Shown: positions 8,679 to 20,793, numbered from the stretch's first letter. The stretch is DNA of 64,000 nucleotides from Janthinobacterium sp. SUN073 (GCF_030397665.1 NZ_JAPUBT010000006.1:248001-312000); one strand, 5' to 3'. The notes: generated by a model from the sequence alone, not told the origin. Numbers and translations: made by a program.

Positions 8679-9338
8679 TTACGCGCGCAAGAGGTGAAAC
8701 AGATTACGCAGCATGCCAGCGGTGGCGCCCCAAATGTAGAAGCGCTCGTACGGCATGGCGTAGAACGAGCGCCGCCCGCCGGGCAATTCCACCGACAGGC
8801 GCTGATGGTTGAGGCCATCCATCAGGAAGGCCAGCGGCACTTCGAAGATTTCCGCCACTTCGGACGGGTCGGCGCGCAGTTCGAACGGCGGCGTCACCAG
8901 GCCCACCACGGGCGTGACCTGGTAGCCGGTGCCCGTCAGGTAGTCGGGCAGGTGGCCCAGCACTTCGATGTGCTCGCGCGCCAGGCCGACTTCTTCCTGC
9001 GTTTCGCGCAGGGCCGTGGCGATGGGCGACGCATCGAAGGCTTCGCTGCGCCCACCGGGAAAGCTGACCTGGCCCGCATGGCTGCTCAGATGGTCCGTGC
9101 GCATGGTCAGCAAGATGGTCAAGCCCTGCGGTCGTTGCACGAGGGGAATGAGCACGGCGGCGCGCACGGGCACGGCGCGGGCGGACAGGAAATCCTGGGT
9201 AATCTCGGGCTGCCATTCGGGCTGTTCGGCCAGGCGCTGGCGCAGCCAGTCCGGCGTCAGGCGCACGGCGTCCAGCGCCGCCTCGCCGGCGATCGAATCG
9301 ATGGCGAGTTGTTGTGGATCAAATGCGATGGTGGCCAT
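8679..9338 (-). CDS. CoA pyrophosphatase, Nudix family
   Basis: A 219-residue cytosolic hydrolase expected to split coenzyme A or its derivatives into phosphopantetheine and 3',5'-ADP. The family signature LTMRTDHLSSHAGQVSFPGG is followed by a Nudix box ending ALRETQEEVGL. The start is placed at 9338 (MATIAFDPQQ). A longer in-frame start at 9401 would translate the rplS terminator and lie almost against rplS, which is unlikely. It is separated from the ribosomal operon by that terminator and followed by the CobD/CbiB-like gene 94 bases on. Confidence 0.9.
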   Translation of the reverse strand: MATIAFDPQQLAIDSIAGEAALDAVRLTPDWLRQRLAEQPEWQPEITQDFLSARAVPVRAAVLIPLVQRPQGLTILLTMRTDHLSSHAGQVSFPGGRSEAFDASPIATALRETQEEVGLAREHIEVLGHLPDYLTGTGYQVTPVVGLVTPPFELRADPSEVAEIFEVPLAFLMDGLNHQRLSVELPGGRRSFYAMPYERFYIWGATAGMLRNLFHLLRA

Positions 9339-9366
9339 GCAGCTTGTCCCATAGACAATTCGGAAT

Positions 9367-9396
9367 AAAAAAGGGGCGCCGAGAGGCACCCCTTTT
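9367..9396 (-). terminator. Terminator of the rpsP-rimM-trmD-rplS operon
   Basis: On the minus strand AAAAGGGGTGCC pairs with GGCGCCCCTTTT around a TCTC loop and runs into a six-T tract. This is a strong intrinsic terminator 20 bases past the rplS stop. It also rules out the longer start of the next gene. Confidence 0.88.
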
Positions 9397-9415
9397 CCCA
9401 ACGCAGACGCTGATA

Positions 9416-9799
9416 TTACGCGCTTGCTTTCGCCACAACGCGGCGATTTGGCAATTTTTCTTTGATACGCGCCGATTTACCCGAACGCTCACGCAGATAG
9501 TACAGCTTGGCGCGGCGAACATCACCACGGCGTTTCACTTCGATCGAAGCGATCAGCGGCGAGTACAGTTGGAACGTACGCTCAACGCCTTCGCCGGACG
9601 AGATCTTGCGAACGATGAAGTTCGAGTTCAGGCCACGGTTACGACGGGAGATAACGACGCCTTCGTAAGCCTGGGCGCGCTTGCGCGTACCTTCGACTAC
9701 GTTGACGCTGACGATAACGGTATCGCCTGGTGCGAATTCAGGAATGGTTTTACCCAGACGAGCAATTTCTTCCTGCTCTAATTGTTGAATCAAGTCCAT
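9416..9799 (-). CDS. rplS: 50S ribosomal protein L19
   Basis: A 127-residue protein of the usual L19 length, starting [20 protein letters not shown] and containing [20 protein letters not shown] and the C-terminal [19 protein letters not shown]19 sits at the 30S-50S interface of the ribosome. The start at 9799 has GGAG 10 bases upstream; an upstream in-frame ATG at 9844 adds 15 residues not found in L19. It is the last gene of the rpsP-rimM-trmD-rplS operon and ends before a strong terminator. Confidence 0.97.
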   Translation of the reverse strand: MDLIQQLEQEEIARLGKTIPEFAPGDTVIVSVNVVEGTRKRAQAYEGVVISRRNRGLNSNFIVRKISSGEGVERTFQLYSPLIASIEVKRRGDVRRAKLYYLRERSGKSARIKEKLPNRRVVAKASA

Positions 9800-9929
9800 T
9801 TTATAACTCCGAAAACCATCATGCCGGCGCACTGTGGATAGCAAGTATCCGCCCGGTAGAGGATGGGTAACACAATTTGGGCAACATGCCCGGCACTACT
9901 GGCCACCCTGCAGGCCGTCCGGAGACGGC

Positions 9930-10676
9930 TTACAGGCTGGCCAAGAATTTTTCGTCGGTCTTGCTGAGCAAGCCGGCGGCGCGTGCACTGACCAGCAGGT
10001 CAGGCCGCTTCGTCGCGGTCGCTTCCAGCATGCGCTGGCGGCGCCACTTGACGATCTCGGCATGATTGCCACCCATCAAGACGGGCGGCACGGCCATGCC
10101 TTCATATGTTTCCGGCCGCGTGTAGTGCGGCGAATCGAGCAAGCCATTGACGAAGCTATCCTCGATGGCCGATGCCTCGGTGTTCAAGACACCCGGCAAC
10201 AGGCGGATCACCGCATCCATCAGCGCCATGGCGGGCAACTCACCGCCCGACAGAACAAAGTCGCCGACGCTGATTTCTTCGTCGACGCAACGGTCCAGCA
10301 AACGCTGGTCCACGGCTTCATAGCGGCCACACAGGATCACCAAACCAGGTTCGGCTTTCAGCTGCGTGACACGCTCGTGCGTCAGCGCACGGCCTTGCGG
10401 CGACATGAACACCACGCGGGGCGCCGCCAGGCCGAGTTCGGCTTGGCGTTGCTTCGCGGCATTAATTGTCGCTTCGAGGGGACGCGCCATCATCACCATG
10501 CCAGGGCCGCCGCCATACGGGCGGTCATCCACGGTACGGTGATTGTCGGTGGTGAAATCACGGGGATTCCACAGCGACAAGCCACATCTCCCCTGCTCGA
10601 AGGCACGCCGGGTCACACCCGACTGCGTCAGCGCGGCAAACATTTCCGGGAACAGGGTCACGACATCAAATTGCAT
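9930..10676 (-). CDS. trmD: tRNA (guanine-N1)-methyltransferase TrmD
   Basis: A 248-residue SPOUT methyltransferase that makes m1G37 in tRNAs read next to G36, which keeps the reading frame. The trefoil-knot SAM-binding parts are visible: [12 protein letters not shown] near residue 50, GRYEAVDQR near 115 and [17 protein letters not shown] near 135. The length is normal. It lies between rimM and rplS in the standard proteobacterial order, 50 bases after rimM and 130 bases before rplS. Confidence 0.97.
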   Translation of the reverse strand: MQFDVVTLFPEMFAALTQSGVTRRAFEQGRCGLSLWNPRDFTTDNHRTVDDRPYGGGPGMVMMARPLEATINAAKQRQAELGLAAPRVVFMSPQGRALTHERVTQLKAEPGLVILCGRYEAVDQRLLDRCVDEEISVGDFVLSGGELPAMALMDAVIRLLPGVLNTEASAIEDSFVNGLLDSPHYTRPETYEGMAVPPVLMGGNHAEIVKWRRQRMLEATATKRPDLLVSARAAGLLSKTDEKFLASL

Positions 10677-10726
10677 CGTTCACCATCCTGCAATGTTTGC
10701 CCGGCGCAAAATTATGCGCAGGCGGT

Positions 10727-11284
10727 TTAATAATCGAGGCCCCAGTCGACCGTGATCTTGTTGGCGGCCTTGTCAACGTTAATGACAAACTGACCAACAA
10801 ACGGGATCAGGCGCTCAGGCGCCTTTTCAACGGTCTCATCGGCAGTGGCAACGGGCGTAACGCGCAAGATCGACTGGGGACCATTGCTCATCATGTCGTG
10901 CACTGTGCCGAGGCACTCGCCTTGCAAATTCTCGACTGTCAGTCCGATCAGATCGGACCAATAAAATTCATCGGCCGTCAGCGTCGGGAAATGGCTACGC
11001 GGAATTTGCACAGAGACGCCTTTCAGCGCTTCTGCGGCATCCCGCCCGACCACACCCACCAGCTGGGCCACGACGTCGCCGCCGTGTAACTTCGCTTGCC
11101 TGACTTCAACATCATGCAAGGTCGGTTTATCAAACCACCAGGTTTTAACGCTTAATAATGCATCCGCGTCGTCGGAGAAAGGAGTGATCCTGATTCCGCC
11201 AGCAATGCCATAAGCACCGGAGACATAGCCTACCTGTACCAGGTCATCGGGGACTTTCACCCCGGATGCAGTCTTGACCGTCAA
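10727..11284 (-). CDS. rimM: 16S rRNA processing protein RimM
   Basis: A 185-residue ribosome maturation factor that assists assembly of the 30S head around protein S19. The N-terminal RimM domain has VQVGYVSGAYGIAGGIRITP, and the PRC-barrel part follows (EFYWSDLIGLTVENLQGECL and RLIPFVGQFVINVD). It starts 13 bases after rpsP and precedes trmD, as in most proteobacteria. Confidence 0.96.
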   Translation of the reverse strand: MTVKTASGVKVPDDLVQVGYVSGAYGIAGGIRITPFSDDADALLSVKTWWFDKPTLHDVEVRQAKLHGGDVVAQLVGVVGRDAAEALKGVSVQIPRSHFPTLTADEFYWSDLIGLTVENLQGECLGTVHDMMSNGPQSILRVTPVATADETVEKAPERLIPFVGQFVINVDKAANKITVDWGLDY

Positions 11285-11297
11285 ACCAGTGATCTAA

Positions 11298-11549
11298 TTA
11301 AGCTGCTGCTTTGTTGTTGCTGGCAACCAGGCGAGCAACGGTTGGCGACAATTGTGCGCCAACGCCTTGCCAGTAGGCCAGACGGTCTGCGGTGATACGC
11401 AGTGGAACTTCGCCACCTTGCGCCATCGGGTTGTAAAAACCGATACGCTCAATGAAGCGACCATCGCGGCGATTGCGCGAATCTGTAGCGACGATGTTGA
11501 AGAACGGGCGCTTCTTGGCGCCTCCACGAGCTAAACGAATAACGACCAT
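11298..11549 (-). CDS. rpsP: 30S ribosomal protein S16
   Basis: An 83-residue protein with the S16 signature [20 protein letters not shown] followed by [13 protein letters not shown] and [11 protein letters not shown]. The length is normal for S16. It is the first gene of the rpsP-rimM-trmD-rplS operon, so the operon promoter should lie in 11550-11640, where I see no strong -35/-10 pair. Confidence 0.97.
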   Translation of the reverse strand: MVVIRLARGGAKKRPFFNIVATDSRNRRDGRFIERIGFYNPMAQGGEVPLRITADRLAYWQGVGAQLSPTVARLVASNNKAAA

Positions 11550-11826
11550 AATATTTCCAAAAAGTGTGCTGAGGCGGAAAAAGCCGCAAATTATAGCGCG
11601 CTTTACCGCCAGGCAGCAAGCGTTATGATGACGGGCGTGTAATTTGGGCTAATCAAACATTATGACCAGTGATGGCCGAAGACGCAATAGGCGTCTGCGC
11701 CTATCGTGCCGGCCATGGCTTGAAATCACGCGAAATCATTGCATAAACGCCACAGGAAAGTGCTATCGTTGTGCGAGACAATGGCCGATACTGGCAATCT
11801 TTACCGATGAGCAACTCTGGAGTCCC

Positions 11827-12261
11827 ATGACCACCGCTACCATTTTGCAACAGTCGCACAAGAACAAGGCCTTCACCACCTTGCTGGCCTTCCTGCTGGG
11901 CATGCTGGGCGCGCACCGCTTCTACCTGCATGGCAGCAAAGACCGCTGGGGCTGGCTGCACCTGGCCGCCCTGCCCGCCTCCTTGCTGCTACGCCAGCTG
12001 CTTCCCGAGGCCGACTGGTTTTACCAGATATTGCCGCTGACCCTGTCCGCCCTGGTCGGCTTCCTGGAAGCGCTGGTGCTGGGCTTGATGCCGGACGACA
12101 AGTGGGACGCGCGCTACAACGCCGCCTCCGGCCGTTTGTCGGACACGGGCTGGCCCCTGGCCGTGGTGCTGGTCGCTACCTTGATGCTAGGCGCAGGCGT
12201 GCTGATCGCCACCATGGCGCGCCTGTTCGACTTGCTGTACACGGGCGGCGCCTACGGTTAA
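11827..12261 (+). CDS. TM2-domain membrane protein
   Basis: A 144-residue inner-membrane protein. The TM2 domain wording is clear at residues 12-35 (KNKAFTTLLAFLLGMLGAHR followed by FYLHG). Further hydrophobic segments lie near 45-55, 65-85 and 108-135. The start at 11827 has GGAG five bases upstream; an earlier in-frame ATG at 11662 would add 55 residues of unlikely, arginine-rich sequence. TM2 proteins have no agreed role in bacteria. It stands alone, divergent from the ribosomal operon. Confidence 0.82.
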   Translation: MTTATILQQSHKNKAFTTLLAFLLGMLGAHRFYLHGSKDRWGWLHLAALPASLLLRQLLPEADWFYQILPLTLSALVGFLEALVLGLMPDDKWDARYNAASGRLSDTGWPLAVVLVATLMLGAGVLIATMARLFDLLYTGGAYG

Positions 12262-12397
12262 TTCCCATGCAGAAATGACATCGCATGGCGCGCGGCACGC
12301 GCACATGTAAGTGTTGGTAAGCAATCATGATTTTCCCCTATACTGCATTCACAATGCCGACATTACTGGCATATTCAACACCCCCTAGGAGAAGATC

Positions 12398-13024
12398 ATG
12401 ATTCGTCGCCCACTCATCCTCGCAGTCGCCATCACGGCCCTGTTCGGCACCTCCGCCTTCGCGCAAAACCTGTCGCCGAAGGCGCAATACGCCTACGATA
12501 CCAAACAAGCCAGCACGCGCTATGCGGACGACAAGAAATTGTGCACAGAAGAAACCAGCTCAAAAGCCCGCATGCAATGCCTGCGCGACGCCAAGAGCGA
12601 ATACGACCAGGCCATCATCAATGCCAAGGCCGCACAGAAAGCGGGCAATTCCTACGCCAGCCAGCCTTCCAAGCAGCCACAACACCAGATCTGCGCCGAT
12701 TGCGGCAAGGTCCTGGCAGTCAATGTCACCGAGAAGGCCGGTGAAGGCGGCGCCTTGGGCATGATCGGTGGCGGCGTGGCCGGCGCCCTGCTGGGCCGCC
12801 AGGTGGGCGGCGGACGCGGCAAGGACCTGGCCACCCTGGCCGGCGCCGCTGGCGGCGCTTTCGCGGGCAAGCAAGTCGAAGGCCACATGAAGAATGCCAA
12901 GACCTGGACCGTCACCGTGCAATACGAAACGGGCGCCAAGGCTGACTTCGCATTTGACCAGGATCCTGGATTGGCGGCTGGCGACTTGGTACGCAATTCC
13001 GGTAATGGTATTGCCAGAAGGTAA
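12398..13024 (+). CDS. Glycine-zipper 2TM-domain protein, secreted to the envelope
   Basis: The 208-residue protein has a signal peptide ending TSAFAQ (about residue 23), a lysine- and alanine-rich region to about 105, then the glycine zipper EGGALGMIGGGVAGALLGRQ continuing to about residue 160. A short beta module follows (WTVTVQYETGAKADFAF). This is the SlyB-like/2TM glycine-zipper family of periplasmic or outer-membrane proteins. It lacks a lipobox, so it is not an obvious lipoprotein. A CADC pair at about residue 102 may hold metal or form a disulfide. A dispersed hairpin repeat begins two bases after its stop. Confidence 0.8.
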   Translation: MIRRPLILAVAITALFGTSAFAQNLSPKAQYAYDTKQASTRYADDKKLCTEETSSKARMQCLRDAKSEYDQAIINAKAAQKAGNSYASQPSKQPQHQICADCGKVLAVNVTEKAGEGGALGMIGGGVAGALLGRQVGGGRGKDLATLAGAAGGAFAGKQVEGHMKNAKTWTVTVQYETGAKADFAFDQDPGLAAGDLVRNSGNGIARR

Positions 13025-13025
13025 G

Positions 13026-13100
13026 CTGAACCCAAAAGCAAGGACTGGGGTCGTACGGGGACGCCGAGTCCCTCAGGGTCCGACCCCGGCATTTGCAGTT
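13026..13100. repeat. Dispersed hairpin repeat, GGGGTCGTAC family, degenerate copy
   Basis: It begins CTGAACCCAAAAGCAAGGAC and carries CTGGGGTCGTAC on the left and GGGTCCGACCCC on the right around a short spacer. The same opening CTGAACCCA plus the same GGGGTCGTAC core occurs at 22855-22922, and a related GGGGTCAGACCC element at 56131-56197. It lies between the glycine-zipper gene and the convergent acyl-CoA dehydrogenase gene and may end transcription from both. Confidence 0.65.
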
Positions 13101-13113
13101 GAGTTGGCTAAGC

Positions 13114-14904
13114 TTAAAACTGCTCTTCCGACAAGGCCATCACGCCGGCACTACCATCGATGATGGTGGCGCGCAAGCCTGGCGCCTGCGACAGGATGTG
13201 GTCGGCAAAGAAGCGCGCCGTGGCGATTTTTGCTTTGTAGAACGAGGCGTCGCCGCTGCCTTCTCCCAGCCTTTGCTGCGCCACCACGGCCGCGCGCGCC
13301 ATTTGCCAGCCGCCCAGCACGATGCCGGCCAGCTTCAGATATGGCACGCTGCCTGCAAACACGGCCTTGATGTCCGTCTTCATGTTCGCCACCACGTATT
13401 CCACCACCGCTTCCAGCGCGGCGCTGCCTTCGGCCAGGTGGCGCTGCATGGCCTGGAAGTCGGCGCCGGAGAGTTCGCCCAACTGGGCTTCCGTGGCGCG
13501 CACCTGGGCGATGATGGCCTTCGCCACGGCGCCGCCGTCGCGCACCGTCTTGCGGCCCACCAGGTCGTTGGCCTGGATGGCCGTCGTACCTTCGTAGATG
13601 GTGAGAATCTTGGCGTCGCGGTAATGCTGGGCGGCGCCTGTTTCCTCAATGAAACCCATGCCGCCATGCACTTGCACGCCGTCGCGCGTGACATCCTGCG
13701 ACATTTCCGTGGCCCAACCCTTGATGACGGGCACCAGGTATTCATACGTGGCCAGGCTTTCCGCGCGCACTTCGGCCTCCGGATGGTGGTGCGCCACGTC
13801 GCTGATGGCCGCGCCCACGTAGGCCAGCGCGCGCGCCGCCTCCGTCTGCGAGCGCATCGACATCAGCATGCGGCGCACGTCCGGGTGGTGGATGATGGAC
13901 ACCGGGCCGGGCGAACCGGCCAGGTCGCGCGACTGCACGCGGTCCTTGGCGAACGCCACCGCCTGCTGGTAAGCGCGCTCGGCCAGGCCGATGCCTTGCA
14001 AGCCGACGCCGAAGCGGGCCGCGTTCATCATGATGAACATGTACTCGAGGCCGCGGTTCTCCTCGCCCACCAGGGTGCCGATGGCGCCGCCGTGGTCGCC
14101 AAACTGCAATACCGCCGTGGGGCTGGCCTTGATGCCCAGCTTGTGTTCGATCGAGACGCAGTGCGCGTCATTGCGCTCGCCCAGGCTACCGTCGGCGTTG
14201 ACAAGGAATTTCGGCACGATGAACAGCGAGATGCCTTTCACGCCAGCGGGCGCATCCGGCGTGCGGGCCAGCACCAGGTGGACGATGTTTTCCGCCATGT
14301 CGTGCTCGCCATACGTGATGAAAATCTTCGTGCCGAAGACTTTATAGGTGCCATCGCCCTGCGGCACAGCGCGCGTGCGCACGGCAGCCAGGTCGGAGCC
14401 CGCTTGCGGCTCCGTCAGGTTCATGGTGCCCGTCCACTTGCCCGATACCAGGTTTTCCAGGTAGACCGCCTTTTGCTCGTCGCTGCCGGCCGTCAGCAGC
14501 GCTTCGATGGCGCCGTCCGACAGCAGGGCGACCAGGGCGAAGGAGATGCTGGCCGAGTTGAGCATTTCGATGCAGGGCGTGGCCAGCAGCTTGGGCAGAC
14601 CCTGGCCGCCGAATTCGGTCGGATGCTGCACGCCCTGCCAGCCCGCTTCGCCATACGCCTTGAAGGCTTCCTTGAAGCCTTTCGAGGTGGTCACTTGCCC
14701 GTCGTGCCAGAAACTCGGTTCCTTGTCGCTGGGCCAGTTCAGGGGGGCCACCACGGCGCCGCAGAATTTGGCGTTCTCTTCCAGCACGGCTTCGGCCGTG
14801 TCGGGCGTGGCGTCTTCGCAGCCAGGCAAAGTATGGATTTCGGCCAGGCCGGCCAATTCGTTCATGACGAACAACATATCTTTCAGCGGGGCTTGATAGC
14901 TCAT
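13114..14904 (-). CDS. Acyl-CoA dehydrogenase, long (about 600-residue) type
   Basis: A 596-residue FAD enzyme that would introduce a trans-2 double bond into an acyl-CoA and pass electrons to ETF. The FAD/substrate region reads TGTMNLTEPQAGSDLAAVRT (near 160-180), and the catalytic glutamate is E438 in IYEGTTAIQ. The extra C-terminal domain of about 150 residues marks the long subfamily that includes the 3-methylmercaptopropionyl-CoA dehydrogenase DmdC. Substrate therefore cannot be assumed to be a fatty acyl-CoA. etfA and etfB lie directly upstream on the same strand, with a hairpin terminator in the 89-base gap before this gene. Confidence 0.92.
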   Translation of the reverse strand: MSYQAPLKDMLFVMNELAGLAEIHTLPGCEDATPDTAEAVLEENAKFCGAVVAPLNWPSDKEPSFWHDGQVTTSKGFKEAFKAYGEAGWQGVQHPTEFGGQGLPKLLATPCIEMLNSASISFALVALLSDGAIEALLTAGSDEQKAVYLENLVSGKWTGTMNLTEPQAGSDLAAVRTRAVPQGDGTYKVFGTKIFITYGEHDMAENIVHLVLARTPDAPAGVKGISLFIVPKFLVNADGSLGERNDAHCVSIEHKLGIKASPTAVLQFGDHGGAIGTLVGEENRGLEYMFIMMNAARFGVGLQGIGLAERAYQQAVAFAKDRVQSRDLAGSPGPVSIIHHPDVRRMLMSMRSQTEAARALAYVGAAISDVAHHHPEAEVRAESLATYEYLVPVIKGWATEMSQDVTRDGVQVHGGMGFIEETGAAQHYRDAKILTIYEGTTAIQANDLVGRKTVRDGGAVAKAIIAQVRATEAQLGELSGADFQAMQRHLAEGSAALEAVVEYVVANMKTDIKAVFAGSVPYLKLAGIVLGGWQMARAAVVAQQRLGEGSGDASFYKAKIATARFFADHILSQAPGLRATIIDGSAGVMALSEEQF

Positions 14905-14917
14905 CTATTTCTCCAAG

Positions 14918-14964
14918 AAAAAAGCCACGCGCGGCTCGCCGTGTGGGGCGGGCCGGCGTGGCTT
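14918..14964 (-). terminator. Terminator between etfA and the acyl-CoA dehydrogenase gene
   Basis: On the minus strand the arms AGCCACGC and GCGTGGCT close a GC-rich loop and are followed by a run of six T. It would reduce readthrough from etfBA into the dehydrogenase gene, whose ribosome site (CTTGGAG) comes just after. The dehydrogenase may thus be expressed at a lower level than ETF. Confidence 0.75.
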
Positions 14965-14993
14965 CGTGATATACAAAACCTGATGGGTTTAAA

Positions 14994-15926
14994 TTAACCC
15001 AGTTCTTTAACCAGTTGCGGCACGATCTCGAACAGATCGCCCACGATGCCGTAGTCGGCCACGGCAAAGATCGGCGCTTCCGGATCCTTGTTGATGGCGA
15101 CGATGGTTTTCGAGTCTTTCATGCCGGCCAGATGCTGGATCGCGCCCGAGATACCGACGGCGATGTACAGCGATGGCGCGACGATCTTGCCCGTCTGGCC
15201 CACTTGCCAGTCGTTCGGCACGAAGCCGGCATCGACGGCGGCGCGCGAAGCACCCATGGCGGCGCCCAGCTTGTCGGCCAGCGGCTCCAGGATGTGGAAG
15301 TTCTCGGCCGAACCCATGCCACGGCCGCCGGACACGATGATTTTCGCGGCGGTCAGTTCAGGACGGTCGGACTTGGCCAGCTCGCGGCCCACGAAAGTGG
15401 ACTTGCCATTGTCGCCAACGGCGGCGACGGTTTCGGTGGCAGCCGAACCGCCGGTGGCGGCAGCGGCGTCGAAACCGGTGGTGCGCACGGTGATGACCTT
15501 GACCTTGTCGCCAGATTGCACGGTGGCAATCGCGTTACCGGCGTAGATCGGGCGCTCGAAGGTGTCAGGCGAATCGACCTTGGTGATTTCCGAGATTTGC
15601 GCCACGTCCAGCTTGGCGGCCACGCGCGGCAAGATGTTCTTGCCGTAGGCGGTGGCTGGCGCCAGGATGTGACTGTAGCTGCCGGCGATGGCCAGCACTT
15701 GCTCGGCCACGTTTTCGGCCAGGCCGTCGGCGAAGTATGGCGCGTCGGCCACGATGACTTTCGTCACGCCGGCGATTTGCGCGGCGGCAGCGGCGGCAGC
15801 CGAGGCGTTCGAACCTGCGACGAGCACGTGCACGTCGCCGCCGCACTGGGCAGCCGCGGTCACGGTGTGGTGGGTGCTGCCCTTTAAGGTAGCGTTGTCG
15901 TGTTCAGCAATAACTAATGCGACCAT
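14994..15926 (-). CDS. etfA: Electron transfer flavoprotein, alpha subunit
   Basis: A 310-residue subunit that binds the FAD of ETF and carries electrons from acyl-CoA dehydrogenases to ETF-ubiquinone oxidoreductase. The C-terminal FAD-binding domain is clear: [20 protein letters not shown], then [20 protein letters not shown] and [20 protein letters not shown]. Length is normal. It follows etfB by 40 bases and precedes an acyl-CoA dehydrogenase gene, its likely client. Confidence 0.97.
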   Translation of the reverse strand: MVALVIAEHDNATLKGSTHHTVTAAAQCGGDVHVLVAGSNASAAAAAAAQIAGVTKVIVADAPYFADGLAENVAEQVLAIAGSYSHILAPATAYGKNILPRVAAKLDVAQISEITKVDSPDTFERPIYAGNAIATVQSGDKVKVITVRTTGFDAAAATGGSAATETVAAVGDNGKSTFVGRELAKSDRPELTAAKIIVSGGRGMGSAENFHILEPLADKLGAAMGASRAAVDAGFVPNDWQVGQTGKIVAPSLYIAVGISGAIQHLAGMKDSKTIVAINKDPEAPIFAVADYGIVGDLFEIVPQLVKELG

Positions 15927-15966
15927 GATATGTCCTGTAATTGTTCTGGGTAGACGGCAAAGCCGC

Positions 15967-16716
15967 TTAGATGACTTTGGCTTCGGTACGCAGCTTGGCG
16001 ACCAGCGTGGCCACGTCCGGTACCTTGATGCCGGCCGAGCGCTTGGCTGGCTCGACGACTTTCAGGGTCTTCAGGCGTGGCGCGACGTCGACGCCCAGGT
16101 CTTCCGGCTTGACGGTCTCGAGCGGCTTTTTCTTGGCCTTCATGATGTTTGGCAAGGTCACATAGCGTGGCTCGTTCAAACGCAGGTCGGTGGTGATGAT
16201 CGCTGGCAAGGTCAATGCCAGGGTTTCCAGGCCGCCGTCGACTTCGCGCGTGACGGTGACTTTACCGTCTTCCAGCACGACTTTCGAAGCGAACGTGGCT
16301 TGCGGCCAACCCAGCAGGGCTGCCAGCATCTGGCCGGTCTGGTTGCTGTCGTCATCGATGGCTTGCTTGCCCAGGATGATCAGTTGCGGCTGCTCTTTCT
16401 CGGCCAGGGCTTTCACCAGCTTGGCCACGGCCAGCGGTTCCAGTTCGGTCGTCGTTTCCACCAGGATGCCGCGGTCGGCGCCGATGGCCATGGCGGTGCG
16501 CAGGGTTTCCTGGCACTGCGTCACGCCGCAGGAGATGGCGACCACTTCCGTGACCTTGCCGGCTTCTTTCAGGCGCATCGCTTCTTCCAGCGCGATCTCA
16601 TCGAAAGGGTTCATCGACATTTTGACGTTGGCGGTATCGACGCCAGTGCCGTCACTCTTGACGCGGACTTTGACGTTATAGTCGACCACGCGTTTGACGG
16701 GTACCAAGACTTTCAT
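15967..16716 (-). CDS. etfB: Electron transfer flavoprotein, beta subunit
   Basis: A 249-residue partner of EtfA that holds AMP. It starts [20 protein letters not shown] and contains [39 protein letters not shown] and the C-terminal [20 protein letters not shown]-like ETF-beta signature ([20 protein letters not shown]). It is the first gene of the etfBA unit. A perfect 12-base palindrome about 93 bases upstream of its start (16809-16820) is a candidate operator. Confidence 0.97.
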   Translation of the reverse strand: MKVLVPVKRVVDYNVKVRVKSDGTGVDTANVKMSMNPFDEIALEEAMRLKEAGKVTEVVAISCGVTQCQETLRTAMAIGADRGILVETTTELEPLAVAKLVKALAEKEQPQLIILGKQAIDDDSNQTGQMLAALLGWPQATFASKVVLEDGKVTVTREVDGGLETLALTLPAIITTDLRLNEPRYVTLPNIMKAKKKPLETVKPEDLGVDVAPRLKTLKVVEPAKRSAGIKVPDVATLVAKLRTEAKVI

Positions 16717-16808
16717 AGCTATGCCTTTGGGAAATTATAAAAATGACGGATCAAGTGCTGATTGTGCGTTCGATTATAAGAGAAATTTGAATCCTGAACC
16801 GAATTTAA

Positions 16809-16820
16809 GCACGATCGTGC
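16809..16820. promoter_or_regulatory. Perfect palindrome upstream of etfBA, candidate operator
   Basis: GCACGATCGTGC is a perfect 12-base palindrome in an AT-rich setting, next to a TTTTTT tract, 93 bases before the etfB start. Such short perfect palindromes are typical TetR-family sites, and TetR proteins often control acyl-CoA metabolism. No regulator gene is adjacent. Function is inferred from position only. Confidence 0.4.
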
Positions 16821-16979
16821 GATTTTTTGTTAGAGCAATCCATCTAAACTGTCCAGCTTCGGGGATTTCAGGGGAGTCTGCCGCTACGCTGCAGGGCAGC
16901 AAAAGGGCGTGAAAGTGACGCAAAAACGGTACGGCAAGGTATCCAGCAGGCCGCGCCACGGCGGCCCCGGCTGGCAGAA

Positions 16980-17243
16980 TTATTTGCGTTGCATGAGGAA
17001 GACGAATTCGGTGCCCGTCTGCACATGCGACAGCAGGGCATTGCCCGTTTGCTTGGCGAAAGCCTGAAAGTCGCGCACGGAACCGGGATCGGTTGCCATG
17101 ATGCGCAGCACTTCCCCGCTCTGCAGCTCTGACAAAGCCTTTTTCGCCTTCAGAATCGGCAACGGGCAATTCAAGCCGCGCGCGTCGAGTTCTTTGTGAA
17201 ATTCCATAATCTCGGTATCAAGTAGTGTGTCGCTCATCATCAA
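16980..17243 (-). CDS. TusA/SirA-family sulfur carrier protein
   Basis: An 87-residue protein with the family signature DARGLNCPLPILKAKKALSE; C26 is the persulfide-carrying cysteine. The second half (GSVRDFQAFAKQTGNALLSH) is the normal fold. TusA relays sulfur from IscS for tRNA thiolation or molybdenum-cofactor work, but several paralogues per genome are common, so the exact path is open. It is a single gene between the etf unit and alaS. Three ATGs in a row at the start leave the exact start ambiguous by six bases. Confidence 0.88.
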   Translation of the reverse strand: MMMSDTLLDTEIMEFHKELDARGLNCPLPILKAKKALSELQSGEVLRIMATDPGSVRDFQAFAKQTGNALLSHVQTGTEFVFLMQRK

Positions 17244-17361
17244 TATCCCACCATTGTTTTGTTGTACTGATTTTCGACATACTACTCTAAATCAGGGGCA
17301 TTGACGCGCTGCACCAAAATAGTTCATCGGCTGTTGTGGGGTCACAACGAGATTCCACACG

Positions 17362-17395
17362 GCAAAACGGCCCGCAAACATCGTCTGCGGGCCGT
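17362..17395 (-). terminator. Terminator of alaS
   Basis: ACGGCCCGCA (17367-17376) and TGCGGGCCGT (17386-17395) are perfect 10-base arms with a 9-base loop. On the minus strand the stem runs into TTTTGCC. It begins 42 bases after the alaS stop. Confidence 0.85.
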
Positions 17396-17436
17396 TTCAA
17401 GGGGCTATGGGGCGCAAACCCCGCATATCCTCTAGC

Positions 17437-20055
<2,619 letters not shown>

Positions 20056-20174
20056 GTTTTTTTGGCAAAGAGTGGCGGCAGCTTTAAAGGGAAGATTATA
20101 CGTGATATGGGGTGCGGCAATTATGGCAGGCATGGGCATTGTTGCGCCCGTGCCAACACGGAGGGCTGGACCGC

Positions 20175-20633
20175 TCAGGCCGGGTCGTGGTGGCTGGCGC
20201 AGGCGTGCACAGTGGTGGCAACTGCGGCGCTCCCCGCTGCGGCCGTGGCGCCGGCGGCGGCATTGCAATCGGCGCAGCGGCCGTACAAGGTCAATTCGTG
20301 GCGCTCGACGACAAAGCCTTGCGGCGCCATACGCTTCAAGTCGCCCGGGCAATCATGCACGTCGAACACGCGCTGGCAGGTGGTGCACTGGAAATGGTGG
20401 TGGTGGTGATTGGCGGCCGTGTTCGACTCATAGCGCGGGTTTTCGCCCGGCAAGGTCACCACGTGCACCTTTTCCTCCAGCACCAGCGATTTTAAATTGC
20501 GGTAAACGGTGGCAATGCCCAGCTGCGTCACCTGCAAGCTGGCCTGTTCGAGGATTTCCTGCGCCGACAGAGGGCGCTGGGCCGACTCGATGGCGGCTTG
20601 AATAGCGGTTTTTTGACGTGTTGTGCGTTCCAT
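20175..20633 (-). CDS. zur: Fur-family regulator, probably Zur
   Basis: The 152-residue protein has a Fur winged helix ([20 protein letters not shown]) and a metal-binding second half with NHHHHHFQC, a CTTC and a CADC pair for structural zinc. A Zur rather than Fur role is inferred because the gene is divergent from a ZnuD-like zinc receptor and the 160-base gap holds a perfect AATGATAA-TGGG-TTATCATT palindrome. The start at 20633 (MERTTRQK) is preferred over 20666, because the longer start would encode an atypical extension. The C-terminus is rich in Ala and His. Confidence 0.78.
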   Translation of the reverse strand: MERTTRQKTAIQAAIESAQRPLSAQEILEQASLQVTQLGIATVYRNLKSLVLEEKVHVVTLPGENPRYESNTAANHHHHHFQCTTCQRVFDVHDCPGDLKRMAPQGFVVERHELTLYGRCADCNAAAGATAAAGSAAVATTVHACASHHDPA

Positions 20634-20690
20634 AGCCGACAGAATACACCATCCGCCTTCTTCCACCGCCCGGAAAAACTGTCACACAGT

Positions 20691-20710
20691 AATGATAATG
20701 GGTTATCATT
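20691..20710. promoter_or_regulatory. Perfect inverted repeat, candidate Zur/Fur box
   Basis: AATGATAA (20691-20698) and TTATCATT (20703-20710) are exact complements separated by TGGG. It resembles Fur-superfamily boxes (GATAATGATTATC-like) and lies between the divergent zur-type and znuD-like genes, 58 bases from the first and 84 from the second. It would let zinc-loaded Zur repress both. The palindrome is seen directly; the regulator is inferred. Confidence 0.75.
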
Positions 20711-20793
20711 ATCATCTTCGGGCAGTCACCCCATCCGGCAAGCGCCTGCCCAAACCCCGCAAACACCGATAGCCGATAAAGGAACTCTTGCCC

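Noticed and set aside
9338-9401. Longer N-terminus of the Nudix hydrolase starting at 9401
   Set aside because: The extra 21 codons are the rplS terminator hairpin and its flanks.
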